Positions 1 to 8,180 of a stretch of 64,000 nt of DNA are shown here, piece by piece. Position numbers and translations under genes: made by a program. Numbering within the stretch: the first letter of the stretch is position 1; each line of letters opens with the position of its first letter. Source of the DNA: Rathayibacter sp. VKM Ac-2804. Its GTDB lineage: Bacteria > Actinomycetota > Actinomycetes > Actinomycetales > Microbacteriaceae. The notes under the pieces were generated by a model, which had not been told where the DNA came from, made no database searches, and was given only the letters and a program-made list of their open reading frames with translations. The stretch lies in the NCBI RefSeq assembly GCF_009866655.1, contig NZ_CP047420.1, forward strand, positions 434,001 to 498,000, given 5' to 3'.

Positions 1-756
1 ATCGACGCGTACAACACCACGCAGGACCGCCGAGGCCGCAGCGACTACCTCAGCGGGGTCCGCCCCGGCGAGCAGCCCCCCGCCTACACTCCGTTCGACC
101 CGAAGCGCATCCTCGACCGGATGGACGCCGCCGGCGTCGACCGCGCGATGGTCTGCTCCCTCGCGCAGGGCATCGAGAACGACTTCCTGATCGACCTCGT
201 GAAGGCGCACCCCGACCGTCTCTTCGGCTTCGGCCAGGTCATGCCGCAGTGGGAGAACGCGACGGACGAGATCCGCCGCTTCGCCGACGCGGGCCTGGTC
301 GGGCTCAAGCTGCACCCCAGCCTGCACGGCTATCACGTCGCCGACCACGGGCTGCTCGACCCGCTGTTCGCGGTCTGCGACGAGCTCGGGCTGCCCGTGC
401 TGATCAACGCGCTCGACGACGCGTTCTGCGCGCCGTTCGCCATCGAGGAGATCGCCAAGGGCTTCCCCGGGGTGCCGACGATCATCGCCCACATGGGCGC
501 GGTCTGGAACGTGCCCGAGGCGATCATCGTCGCCGAGCGCAACCCGCACGTCTACCTCGAGACCTCGGCGACGCTGATGTCCGACGTCAAGCGCGCCTAC
601 GCCCGGCTCGGCGCCGAGAAGATCCTGCTCGGCTCCGAGTGGCCCGGCAGCGACTTCGACCTCGAGCGGATGAAGATCGCCAAGGCGATCCCGGACGAGG
701 CCGACCGCGCGCTGGTCGAGGGCGGCAACATGGCGCGGATCCTGGGCTGGTCGTGA
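1..756 (+). CDS. Amidohydrolase (Amidohydro_2 type), 5' end outside the window
   Basis: The reading frame is open from the first base, so the N-terminus, including any HxH metal motif, is missing. The visible 251 residues are the C-terminal TIM-barrel part of an amidohydrolase_2 protein: GLKLHPSLHG, IIAHMGAVWN and LLGSEWPG are the usual KxHP, AHxG and GSDxP-like metal/active-site segments. The family hydrolyses or decarboxylates small carboxylic or cyclic substrates in the cytoplasm; the substrate cannot be told here. The stop overlaps the GTG of the deaminase-like gene by 4 nt, so the two are co-translated. A shorter ATG start at 121 exists but would delete conserved barrel sequence. Confidence 0.8.
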   Translation: MDAYNTTQDRRGRSDYLSGVRPGEQPPAYTPFDPKRILDRMDAAGVDRAMVCSLAQGIENDFLIDLVKAHPDRLFGFGQVMPQWENATDEIRRFADAGLVGLKLHPSLHGYHVADHGLLDPLFAVCDELGLPVLINALDDAFCAPFAIEEIAKGFPGVPTIIAHMGAVWNVPEAIIVAERNPHVYLETSATLMSDVKRAYARLGAEKILLGSEWPGSDFDLERMKIAKAIPDEADRALVEGGNMARILGWS

Positions 757-1241
757 CCGAGCGGGCGGCGTCGGAGCCGTCGGTGCCGGAGAGCCCGGTG
801 CTCGATCGGCCGGTGCTCGACGGGCCTCCGGCCGGGATGTCCGCGCCGGACCGCGAGCTGCTCGAGACCGCGTCGGCGATCCTCGATGCGCGCTACCGGA
901 CCGGCGTGCACGAGGTCGCGGCCGCGCTCCGGCTCGCGGACGGCCGGATCGTGACCGGCCTGCACGTCGAGGCGAGCGCCGGCCGGGCCTCCGTCTGCGC
1001 CGAGTCGGCAGCCCTCAGCGCCGCGGTCGTCGCCGGCTCGCCGGTCGTCTCGATCGTCGGAGTGCTGCAGCGCCCGGGCGGCTCGCGCCACCTCATCGAG
1101 CCGTGCGGAGTCTGCGCCGAGCTGCTCGGCGACCACGCCCCCGACGCCTCCGTCTGGGTCGCCGTCGCCGACGCCTTCGCCCCGGTCCCCGTCGCCACCC
1201 TGCTCCCGCACCGCCGCCGCCGCGCCGCCCGCCCGGTCTAG
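753..1241 (+). CDS. Cytidine/blasticidin-S deaminase-like protein
   Basis: A 162-residue protein with the zinc deaminase signature: CAES (Cys82, catalytic Glu84) and PCGVC (Cys118, Cys121). This CAE/PCxxC spacing is that of cytidine and blasticidin-S deaminases, which remove an amino group from pyrimidine-like rings. The N-terminal 30 residues are Pro/Val rich and probably disordered. The GTG start overlaps the upstream amidohydrolase stop (GTGA); an internal ATG at 837 is an alternative start just before the domain. With an amidohydrolase before it and an isochorismatase-fold hydrolase after it, a role in breaking down an N-heterocycle rather than in salvage is plausible but inferred. Confidence 0.75.
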   Translation: MTERAASEPSVPESPVLDRPVLDGPPAGMSAPDRELLETASAILDARYRTGVHEVAAALRLADGRIVTGLHVEASAGRASVCAESAALSAAVVAGSPVVSIVGVLQRPGGSRHLIEPCGVCAELLGDHAPDASVWVAVADAFAPVPVATLLPHRRRRAARPV

Positions 1242-1271
1242 CCCCCGGGCCGCGCCCGACCCACTCTCCAC

Positions 1272-1305
1272 AAGTTGCGGTAGTGGCGCGCGACTACCGC
1301 AACTT
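1272..1305. repeat. Palindromic repeat, family A copy 1
   Basis: Perfect 13-bp arms AAGTTGCGGTAGT (1272-1284) and ACTACCGCAACTT (1293-1305) around an 8-nt loop GGCGCGCG. Flanks CTCTCCA on the left and TGAGGAATGG on the right are also conserved in other copies, giving the element an orientation (forward here). Confidence 0.9.
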
Positions 1306-1405
1306 CTGAGGAATGGCGGCCGGCCACGCTCCTCCACACGCGGGGGAGTGCGGCGTTCTCCACAGGCCCGCCGCGCTCCGCCTCCGCCGCTCGCTGAATC
1401 TCCAG

Positions 1406-1439
1406 AAGTTGCGGTAGTCGAGCGCGACTACCGCAACTT
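1406..1439. repeat. Palindromic repeat, family A copy 2
   Basis: Perfect 15-bp arms (1406-1420 and 1425-1439) around a 4-nt loop. The left flank TCTCCA and right flank TGAGGAAT match copy 1 in the same orientation, about 100 bp away, so the two make a tandem pair resembling a REP doublet. Confidence 0.9.
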
Positions 1440-1660
1440 TTGAGGAATCAGGGGGCGCGGACGACCCGGCCGGCCCGCGCCCGACTCTCCTCCACAAGCC
1501 GAGCATCCCGAGGTTTTACCCCGGGGAAACACAGCCGACCCCCGCCCGAACGATCGCCTGGCCAGACTTGCCGGGCGGACGACGGGCCCCGGCCCTCGCG
1601 CCGCCGGGGTCGTGGGGGCACCTCACCCGACCCGCGCACCACCCGGAAGGATCCACCCGC

Positions 1661-2266
1661 ATGCTCGCCGTCTCCGGCACTCCCGTCCTCCTCGTCGTCG
1701 ACATCCAGGGCGGGGCCGCCTCGGGCCTGCCGACCCCCGGCATCCCCGTGATGAGCGGCCGGGCGGAGCGCGCGCCCCGGGTGCGCGACCTGATCGCGCA
1801 CTGCCGCAGTGCCGGCGTGCCGGTCGTCTTCGTGCAGGAGGTGCACAAGCGCGACCTGATCGACATCGGCCGCGAGCTGGACGGCGCCGAGGGCCCGCAC
1901 TGCCTCGAGGGCGACCCGGGCACCGAGCTGGCGTCCTGGCTGGAGCCGCGGCCGGAGGAGTTCGTGATCCGCAAGCGCCGCTACTCCGCCTTCTTCGGCA
2001 CCGAGCTCGAGATCGTGCTGAAGGCGTACCGCGCGGGCACGCTGCTGCTGGTCGGCGGCCTCACCGACGTCTGCATCCACTACACGGCCGCGGACGCGCA
2101 CCAGCACGACTACGCCGTCCGGGTGCTCACCGACTGCGTCGCCGGCTCGAGCGAGCGCGCGCACGCCGCCACGCTGGAGGCGATCGAGTACCTCCAGCGC
2201 GACGCCCTCGTCACCGCGGCCGACGTGCACGACTGGCTCGACCGCCGCGAGACGATCGATGCCTGA
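1661..2266 (+). CDS. Isochorismatase-family (cysteine) hydrolase
   Basis: A 201-residue single-domain cysteine hydrolase. The catalytic triad is visible: Asp14 in LVVDIQGG, Lys105 in VIRKRRYSAFFGT and Cys138 in GLTDVCIHYTA. Members hydrolyse amide or vinyl-ether bonds in small molecules (nicotinamide, N-carbamoyl amines, isochorismate, biuret). The start is the ATG preceded by GGAAGG at 1644-1649; upstream in-frame codons have no such site. The next gene starts 8 nt before this stop, so the pair is translationally coupled. Neighbouring amidohydrolases suggest it cleaves an amide released by ring opening; the substrate is unknown. Confidence 0.85.
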   Translation: MLAVSGTPVLLVVDIQGGAASGLPTPGIPVMSGRAERAPRVRDLIAHCRSAGVPVVFVQEVHKRDLIDIGRELDGAEGPHCLEGDPGTELASWLEPRPEEFVIRKRRYSAFFGTELEIVLKAYRAGTLLLVGGLTDVCIHYTAADAHQHDYAVRVLTDCVAGSSERAHAATLEAIEYLQRDALVTAADVHDWLDRRETIDA

Positions 2267-3650
2267 GTCGCAGAACGGCGTCGCCCCCTACCTCCTCGTC
2301 GCCCGCGTCCGCACGATGGACCCGGCGAACCCGCTCGCCGAGGCGCTCCTGATCGAGGGCGACCGGATCGCCGCGGTCGGCACCCTGCAGGAGGTCCGTG
2401 CCGCCGCCCCGGCCGGCACCCCCGAGGAGCACCTCGACGGCACCCTCCTCCCCGGCTTCATCGACGCGCACTCGCACGCCCAGCGCGCGGGCCTGAAGGC
2501 CCTGCAGCTGCTCGACGCGGGCGCCGGCGCCGACGCGTTCTCGGCCGCGATGCTCGCCGACGCCGACGCCGATCCGGACGCCCCGGACTGGCTCGGCGAC
2601 ACCCCGCCCACCCCCGAGGACCGCCGCGCGGCCCTCCTCCGCATCCAGCCGCTGCTGCACGAGCTGGGCTTCACCGGTGTCGTCGACCCGGCCGTCACGC
2701 TCGACGAGCTCGCCGCCTACCGCGCGGCGCACGAGCGCGGCGAGCTGTCGCTGCGCGTCGTCGCGATGCCCTACTCCGAGCTCGGCACGGAGGCGGTCCC
2801 GAGCGTCGACGAGGCGCTGGCCGTGCTCGACTCGATCGACGGCACCACCGGCGACGGCGACGAGCTGCTCCGCCTCGGTCCGATCAAGGTCTACTACGAC
2901 GGCGAGGGGATGAAGGGCCAGGCGCTCCTCGAGCAGCCCTGGCCCGACGGCGGTCACGGTGTGCAGCGGATCGAGACGGCCGAGTTCGCGCGGCTCGCCG
3001 CGGAATGCGTCCAGCGCGGCTGGGGCCTGGGTGTGCACGCGGTCGGCAGCCGCGCGGTCGCCGAGGTGCTCGACGGGCTGGAGGCCGCGGGCTCGCCCGA
3101 GCGGATCGCCGCCCTGCGCTGCCAGCTGATCCACGCCTACCTCGAGCCCTCCGCCGAGAGCCGCGAGCGCGCGGCCCGGCTCGGCGTCGTCGCCTCGCTG
3201 CAGCCCTCGATCGCCTGGAGCAACGCGGCGGGACTGACGGCCCGGCTCGGCGCGCGGGCCGACCCGGTGAACCCGATGCGCGACTGGCGCGACTCCGGCG
3301 CTGTGATCGCGCTCGGCTCCGACGCCCCCTACTTCCCGTTCGACCCGCGGCAGGTCGTCGCGACCGCGGTGACCCGGCGGATGCGCCGCCGGGCCGAGCC
3401 GCTCGGCACCGAGCAGGCGCTGACGGTGCTCGAGGCCGTCGAGGGCTACACGCGGGGGGCGGCGCACGCGGCCTTCGCGGAGGACCGTCGCGGGATGCTC
3501 CGGGCCGGGTTCCTCGCCGACCTGGTGCTGCTCTCGGTCGACCCGGGGGAGCGCTCGGCGGAGGAGTTCGCCGAGGCGCGCGTGCTGCGCACCGTGTTCG
3601 GCGGGCGGACGGTCCACGACCGGCCCGCGGGGGACGCCCGGGAGATGTAA
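2259..3650 (+). CDS. YtcJ-like metal-dependent amidohydrolase
   Basis: A 463-residue amidohydrolase. An N-terminal beta-sandwich strand region (DGTLLPGFIDAHSH) gives the first metal ligands His71 and His73; GVHAVGSRA and LIHAYLEP carry the later His ligands and ALGSDAPYFP the catalytic Asp. The C-terminal LADLVLLSVDP segment closes the composite sandwich, as in YtcJ/N-substituted formamide deformylase-like proteins. It acts on amide or cyclic C-N bonds in the cytoplasm. Start ATG overlaps the isochorismatase stop by 8 nt. The next gene is 116 bp downstream behind a candidate operator, so transcription may restart there. Confidence 0.85.
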   Translation: MPESQNGVAPYLLVARVRTMDPANPLAEALLIEGDRIAAVGTLQEVRAAAPAGTPEEHLDGTLLPGFIDAHSHAQRAGLKALQLLDAGAGADAFSAAMLADADADPDAPDWLGDTPPTPEDRRAALLRIQPLLHELGFTGVVDPAVTLDELAAYRAAHERGELSLRVVAMPYSELGTEAVPSVDEALAVLDSIDGTTGDGDELLRLGPIKVYYDGEGMKGQALLEQPWPDGGHGVQRIETAEFARLAAECVQRGWGLGVHAVGSRAVAEVLDGLEAAGSPERIAALRCQLIHAYLEPSAESRERAARLGVVASLQPSIAWSNAAGLTARLGARADPVNPMRDWRDSGAVIALGSDAPYFPFDPRQVVATAVTRRMRRRAEPLGTEQALTVLEAVEGYTRGAAHAAFAEDRRGMLRAGFLADLVLLSVDPGERSAEEFAEARVLRTVFGGRTVHDRPAGDAREM

Positions 3651-3687
3651 TCCCGACGAAACACAATGGGATCCGCATTGCCTTAGA

Positions 3688-3697
3688 TTGGATCCAA
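3688..3697. promoter_or_regulatory. Candidate operator TTGGATCCAA before the ABC importer operon
   Basis: A 10-bp perfect palindrome lies in the 116-bp gap before the substrate-binding-protein gene, beside a weak -10-like TAGATT. A degenerate second element centred on GGATCC lies at 3665-3679. The same core, as a perfect 12-bp palindrome, sits between the divergent genes at 37211-37222. Size and symmetry would suit a GntR/FadR-type dimer; the regulator is not identified in the window. Confidence 0.55.
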
Positions 3698-3766
3698 GTT
3701 GAGCGGCCCCCCGAGCAACTCCGCCCCGCCCCGATGCACCACCCGTACCCCTTGGAGGACAGCACC

Positions 3767-5347
3767 ATGGTCAGGAAGAGCTTGCTCGCCGGCGTCGCAC
3801 TGGCGGCCGTCGCGAGCCTCGCGCTCACCGCCTGCGGGACCACCAGCGCCCCGCAGAGCGCCACCGGCACCGCCGGCACCACCGACACCATCAACGCGGA
3901 GCTCTGGTACGCGCCGTCCACCTTCGACCCCGCGAAGGCCTCCGCCGACGCCGACGTGACCGTCGCGCGCCTCGGCTTCGACACCCTGCTCCGCCAGGGC
4001 GAGACCGAGGGCTACATCGGCGGCCTCGCCTCCGAGTGGAACGCCGTCTCGGCCTCCGAGTACACGTTCACCCTCCGCGACGGCGCCACCTGCGCCGACG
4101 GCACCGCGATCACTCCCACGGTCGTCGCCGACTCCTTCAGCTACCTCACCGGTCTCGAGGACTCGGGCGCGGTCACCTGGAAGAACCAGGCCTTCGGCTC
4201 CGGCGAGCCGACCTTCACCCCCGACGACGCGGCCGGCACGCTGACGATCTCGCTCAGCCAGCCCTACTCGCAGCTGCTCGGCGGCGTCACCCGCCCCGGC
4301 ACCGGCATCATCTGCCCCGCCGGTCTCGCCGACCCCGAGGGTCTCGCCGCGGGCACCGTCGACGGCGCCTGGTCCGGCCCGTACACGCTGTCGGACCTCT
4401 CGGCCGGTGTCAGCGCCGCCTACACGCTGCGCGACGACTACGACGCCTGGCCCGACTGGCAGGACGTCGAGGGCGAGCCCGCGAAGACGATCAACCTGAC
4501 CGTGCAGTCCGACTCCAACACGAGCGCCAACCTGCTCGAGTCCGGCGGCGTCGACCTCGCCCGCTTCTACGACTCCAACGCGCTGCGCTTCGAGGACGAC
4601 CCGGCCTACACGACCGTCACCTTCGCCAGCTCGGCCTACAACCTCGTCTTCAACGAGGCCCCCGGCTCCGGCTCGATCTTCGAGGGGAAGCAGGACCTCC
4701 GCGCCGCCGTCGCCCAGGCGATCGACACCCAGGGCTTCAACTCCGCCGGCCTCGACGGCCTCGGCGTGCCGCAGTACACCGTCAACGCGGCGAGCTACCG
4801 CTGCGCCCTGGACGACGAGTCGCTCGTGCAGACGTACGACCCCGCCGCCGCGATGCCCGAGCTCACCGGTCAGTCGATCCGCCTGCTGATGATGTCGAAC
4901 TGGGACCCGGCCGCCGACTACCTGGCCGAGTCGCTCCGCGCCGCGGGCGCCACGGTCACCGTCTCGGCGCTCGACCCGGCCGACTGGTCGAAGGCCATGC
5001 GCACCGAGCCCACCACCTGGGACGTCGCGATCGCGGCGGAGAACGCCGGCCCCGGCCTCATCCACACCACGATCGCCCGCTACCTCGGCCCGACCTACGC
5101 CGACGGCGGTACCAACGTCTCCTCCAGCGACAACCCCGAGGGCGTCGCCTACTACGAGGCCGCCATGGCCGCCTCGGACACCGAGACGCAGTGCGAGAAC
5201 CTGCTCGCCGCCCAGAAGACGATCCTCGAGCGCGTCGACATGACGCCGCTGATCACCGACACGCACCGCTACGTGGCCCGCTCCGGCTTCGCCACCTCGG
5301 TGTTCTCGGGCTACTGGGACATCTCGGCCATGCGGATCCTGTCCTGA
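3767..5347 (+). CDS. Family 5 ABC transporter substrate-binding lipoprotein
   Basis: A 526-residue extracellular solute-binding lipoprotein of the peptide/nickel/opine (SBP_bac_5) family. The signal peptide ends in a lipobox LTAC with Cys23 as the lipidated residue, followed by a Ser/Thr/Gly linker. The body has family features such as a YTFTLRDGATCADG segment and a late AIDTQGFN segment. RBS GGAGGA at 3753-3758 fixes the ATG. It is the first gene of an operon with two permease regions and two ATPases, so it selects the solute for that importer. The ligand is probably the substrate of the surrounding amidohydrolases, but could be a peptide. Confidence 0.9.
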   Translation: MVRKSLLAGVALAAVASLALTACGTTSAPQSATGTAGTTDTINAELWYAPSTFDPAKASADADVTVARLGFDTLLRQGETEGYIGGLASEWNAVSASEYTFTLRDGATCADGTAITPTVVADSFSYLTGLEDSGAVTWKNQAFGSGEPTFTPDDAAGTLTISLSQPYSQLLGGVTRPGTGIICPAGLADPEGLAAGTVDGAWSGPYTLSDLSAGVSAAYTLRDDYDAWPDWQDVEGEPAKTINLTVQSDSNTSANLLESGGVDLARFYDSNALRFEDDPAYTTVTFASSAYNLVFNEAPGSGSIFEGKQDLRAAVAQAIDTQGFNSAGLDGLGVPQYTVNAASYRCALDDESLVQTYDPAAAMPELTGQSIRLLMMSNWDPAADYLAESLRAAGATVTVSALDPADWSKAMRTEPTTWDVAIAAENAGPGLIHTTIARYLGPTYADGGTNVSSSDNPEGVAYYEAAMAASDTETQCENLLAAQKTILERVDMTPLITDTHRYVARSGFATSVFSGYWDISAMRILS

Positions 5348-5410
5348 TCCGCTGACGCCCTGAACACCTGAGCAGCCCACCCGAGCCGGACGACACGAGG
5401 AGACGACGCG

Positions 5411-6469
5411 ATGAGCACCACGACCGCCACCACCGCTGCATCGTTGGGCCTCGGGTCGTCCGGCGCGGGGGCGCCCGGCCCGGGCGCCGTCCGCGCCGGC
5501 ACCCTCGGCGGGGCCTGGCGAAGGTTCCTCCTCCGCCGGGCCCTCGGCCTGCTCGTCAACCTCGCGCTGCTCGTGCTGGTCACCTTCCTGATCGTGCAGC
5601 TCATCCCCGGCGACCCGGCGATCGCCATCGCGGGGGAGGCGGCCTCGCTCGACCAGGTCGAGCTGGTGCGCACCCAGCTCGGGCTCGACCAGCCGCTGCC
5701 CGCGCAGCTCTGGACCTACCTGGTCGGCGTGCTGCAGGGCGACTTCGGCGCCTCCTACCGCTACTCCATCCCGGCGATGGACCTCGTGATGACGGCCGTG
5801 CCGTACACGCTGACCATCACGATCTCCGCGGTGCTCCTGCTGCTCGTGCTCGGCATCGCGCTCGGCATGGCGGTCGGCGTCGCGACCCGCGGCGACCGCC
5901 GCCGCTGGCTCGACGCGGTGTTCAGCACGGTCACCGGCCTGATCTCCTCGGTGCCCACCTACGTGCTCGCGACCGGCTTCGTCGTCGTCTTCGCGGTGCT
6001 GCTGAAGGTGCTGCCGCCCGCGTACTCGCCGGCCTACGACTTCGGCACCGCCGCAATCCTCCCGATCGCCTCGCTCACCGTCGGCGGCACCTGCTCCGTC
6101 GCGAGGATCGTCCGCCGCGAGACCGCGGTGATCCTCGAGCAGGACTACATGCGCACCGCCCGCGGCTGGCGGCTGCCCGCGCTGACGCTCTACGCCAAGC
6201 ACATGCTGCCCAACCTGCTGACCACGGCGCTGACGCTCTCGGGCATCATCCTCACCGCCCTGCTCGGCTCGGCGCTGATCACCGAGGCGGTCTTCGCCTG
6301 GCCCGGCCTCGGCGGCGTGATCGTCCAGGCGATCGCGATCGACAAGGACTACCCGGTGATCCGCGCGGCCGTCTTCGTGATCGGGCTCATCTCCCTCGTG
6401 ATCACCCTCGTGATCGACGTCATCCTGGGTCTGATCGACCCGCGCACCCTCGGAGAGCAGCGTGGCTGA
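5411..6469 (+). CDS. ABC transporter permease, DppB type
   Basis: A 352-residue inner-membrane permease. After about 35 Gly/Ala-rich residues comes a first membrane helix (LGLLVNLALLVLVTFLIVQL) and the typical IPGDPA motif of DppB/OppB proteins. Further hydrophobic helices follow, with an EAA-like loop around RTARGWRLPALTLYAKHMLPN that contacts the ATPase. It pairs with the permease half of the next protein to form the channel. The next gene starts with a GTG 8 nt inside this one. Close spacing and order (SBP, permease, permease, ATPase) are those of dipeptide-type importers. Confidence 0.9.
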   Translation: MSTTTATTAASLGLGSSGAGAPGPGAVRAGTLGGAWRRFLLRRALGLLVNLALLVLVTFLIVQLIPGDPAIAIAGEAASLDQVELVRTQLGLDQPLPAQLWTYLVGVLQGDFGASYRYSIPAMDLVMTAVPYTLTITISAVLLLLVLGIALGMAVGVATRGDRRRWLDAVFSTVTGLISSVPTYVLATGFVVVFAVLLKVLPPAYSPAYDFGTAAILPIASLTVGGTCSVARIVRRETAVILEQDYMRTARGWRLPALTLYAKHMLPNLLTTALTLSGIILTALLGSALITEAVFAWPGLGGVIVQAIAIDKDYPVIRAAVFVIGLISLVITLVIDVILGLIDPRTLGEQRG

Positions 6470-8180
6470 GTCCCTCACCGCCGTCCGCGGCCTGAAGCCC
6501 GCCGGCGCGCGCACCTTCGCCTGGAACCCCGGGCTCGTGATCGGGCTCGGCCTGCTCGGCGTGATCGCGCTCACCGCGCTGATCGCCCCGATCGCGCTCG
6601 AGGGCCAGGCCACCGGCCTCGGCGGCAGCCCCAGCCTCGGCTCGACCCCCGAGCACCCGCTCGGCACCGACACCCTCGGCCGCGACATGCTCGCCCGCAC
6701 CCTCGTCGCCACCCGCTCGACCGTGCTGATGGCGCTCGCCGCGACCGTGCTCTCCGCGATCGTCGGCATCGCGGTCGGCATCGGCGTCTGGCTCGCCCCG
6801 CGCCGGGTCCGCGAGCTCGGGCTGCGCGCGATCGAGCTGGCCGTCAGCTACCCGACGATGCTCGTCGCGATCATCGTCGCCGCGATCCTCGGCCAGGGCG
6901 TCGTCCAGGTGGTGGTCGCCATCGCGGTCGCCAACATCGCCGGCTTCGCGCGGCTCACGGCGAACCTCGCCTCCAAGATCGCGGCGAGCGAGTACGTCAC
7001 GACCGCCCGGCTGACCGGCGTGCCGACGCACCTCGTCGCGCTGCGGCACGTGCTGCCGAACATGGCCGAGCCGACGCTGATCCTCGTCGCCGGCGCCTTC
7101 TCCGGCGCGCTCGTCGAGATCTCGGGCCTCTCCTTCATCGGCCTCGGCGCGCAGACGCCCGCCTTCGACTGGGGCACGCTGCTCAACGACGGGCTGAGCC
7201 GCATCTCGGTGAACCCGGTCGTCATCCTCGGCCCGGCGCTCGCGCTCACGGTCGCCTCCTTCGCGGCGCTGCTGGTCGGCGACGGCCTGGCGGCGGCGGC
7301 GAACCCGCGCTCGAACACGACGCGGGCCCGGATGACGCGGGCCGCCGGCTCCTCGACCGCCGCGCCCGCCCCGGCCGACGCCGTGCTCGTCGCCGACGGC
7401 ATCACTGTCCGCCACGGCGCGACCGGCCGCGAGCTCGTCTCCGACCTCTCCTTCACCATCCGCCGCGGCGAGGTGCTCGGCATCGTCGGCGAGTCCGGCT
7501 CGGGCAAGTCGCTGACCGCCTCGGTGGTCGCGAAGCTGCTCGGCGAGGGCCTCGAGGCGTCCGCGCGCCGGCTCGAGCTCGGCGGCACCGACCTGCTCGG
7601 CCCCGTGCCGGACCGGGTGCTCGCCGCGAAGATCGGCCTGATCTACCAGGACCCGGGCACCGCGCTGAACCCGGCGATGGTCCTCGGCACGCAGCTCTCC
7701 GACGTGCTGCGGATCCGCCTGCGCCACTCCCGCCGCGACGCGCTCGACCTGCTGCTGCGCGGCTTCCGCTCGGTGATGCTCTCCGATCCGGAGGGGCGCC
7801 TGCGGCAGTACCCGCACCAGCTCTCGGGCGGCATGAAGCAGCGCGCGATGATCGCCTCGGCGATGAGCGCGAAGCCCGACCTGCTGATCGCCGACGAGCC
7901 GACCACCGCGCTCGACGTCACCGTGCAGCGCGAGGTGCTGAGCGTGCTCAAGCGGATGAACGAGGACTCCGGCACCGCCGTGCTCTTCATCTCGCACGAC
8001 CTCGGCGTCGTCCGGGCGCTCTGCGACCGCGTCCTCGTGATGAAGGACGGCCGCATCGTCGAGCGGATCGACGACATCGCCCACCTCTCGGAGGAGACCG
8101 TGACGCATCCGTACACGAGGCAGCTGCTCGCCGCGACGCCCGTCGTGACCGTGCCGACGCCGCCGGAGGTGCGCTCGTGA
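6462..8180 (+). CDS. Fused ABC permease (DppC type) and ATPase (DppD type)
   Basis: A single 572-residue polypeptide. Residues 1-290 are a DppC-type permease: helix near 25-45, HPLGTDTLGRD motif, EAA loop at TARLTGVPTHLVALRHVLPN, and a last helix before LAAAANP. A linker of about 25 Ala/Thr/Pro-rich residues leads to an ABC ATPase: Walker A GESGSGKS near 343-350, Q-loop YQDPGTALNP, signature LSGGMKQR near 454, Walker B LLIADEPT, H-loop ISHD. There is no stop or frameshift between the halves. Such genes are normally separate; fusion fixes one permease to one ATPase. The GTG start overlaps the previous gene and the stop overlaps the next GTG. Confidence 0.9.
   Translation: MAESLTAVRGLKPAGARTFAWNPGLVIGLGLLGVIALTALIAPIALEGQATGLGGSPSLGSTPEHPLGTDTLGRDMLARTLVATRSTVLMALAATVLSAIVGIAVGIGVWLAPRRVRELGLRAIELAVSYPTMLVAIIVAAILGQGVVQVVVAIAVANIAGFARLTANLASKIAASEYVTTARLTGVPTHLVALRHVLPNMAEPTLILVAGAFSGALVEISGLSFIGLGAQTPAFDWGTLLNDGLSRISVNPVVILGPALALTVASFAALLVGDGLAAAANPRSNTTRARMTRAAGSSTAAPAPADAVLVADGITVRHGATGRELVSDLSFTIRRGEVLGIVGESGSGKSLTASVVAKLLGEGLEASARRLELGGTDLLGPVPDRVLAAKIGLIYQDPGTALNPAMVLGTQLSDVLRIRLRHSRRDALDLLLRGFRSVMLSDPEGRLRQYPHQLSGGMKQRAMIASAMSAKPDLLIADEPTTALDVTVQREVLSVLKRMNEDSGTAVLFISHDLGVVRALCDRVLVMKDGRIVERIDDIAHLSEETVTHPYTRQLLAATPVVTVPTPPEVRS

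Larger units (their letters stand above)
1242..1660 (+). other. Intergenic region with two palindromic repeat copies
   Basis: No credible gene is seen in these 419 bases. They hold two forward copies of the AGTTGCGGTAGT palindrome, described separately, and the leader of the isochorismatase gene. An imperfect palindrome TTTACCCCGGGGAAA lies at 1515-1529 and could be an operator; there is no second copy in the window to support it. Confidence 0.5.

Noticed and set aside
1513..1532. Operator from the TTTACCCCGGGGAAA palindrome
   Set aside because: It is imperfect, has no second copy in the window and no clear promoter beside it.
3683..6781. A 1032-codon open frame on the minus strand opposite the ABC genes, and many like it elsewhere
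   Set aside because: High GC keeps antisense frames open; translations are Arg/Gly/Ala-rich without domains, while the plus strand holds clear ABC proteins.
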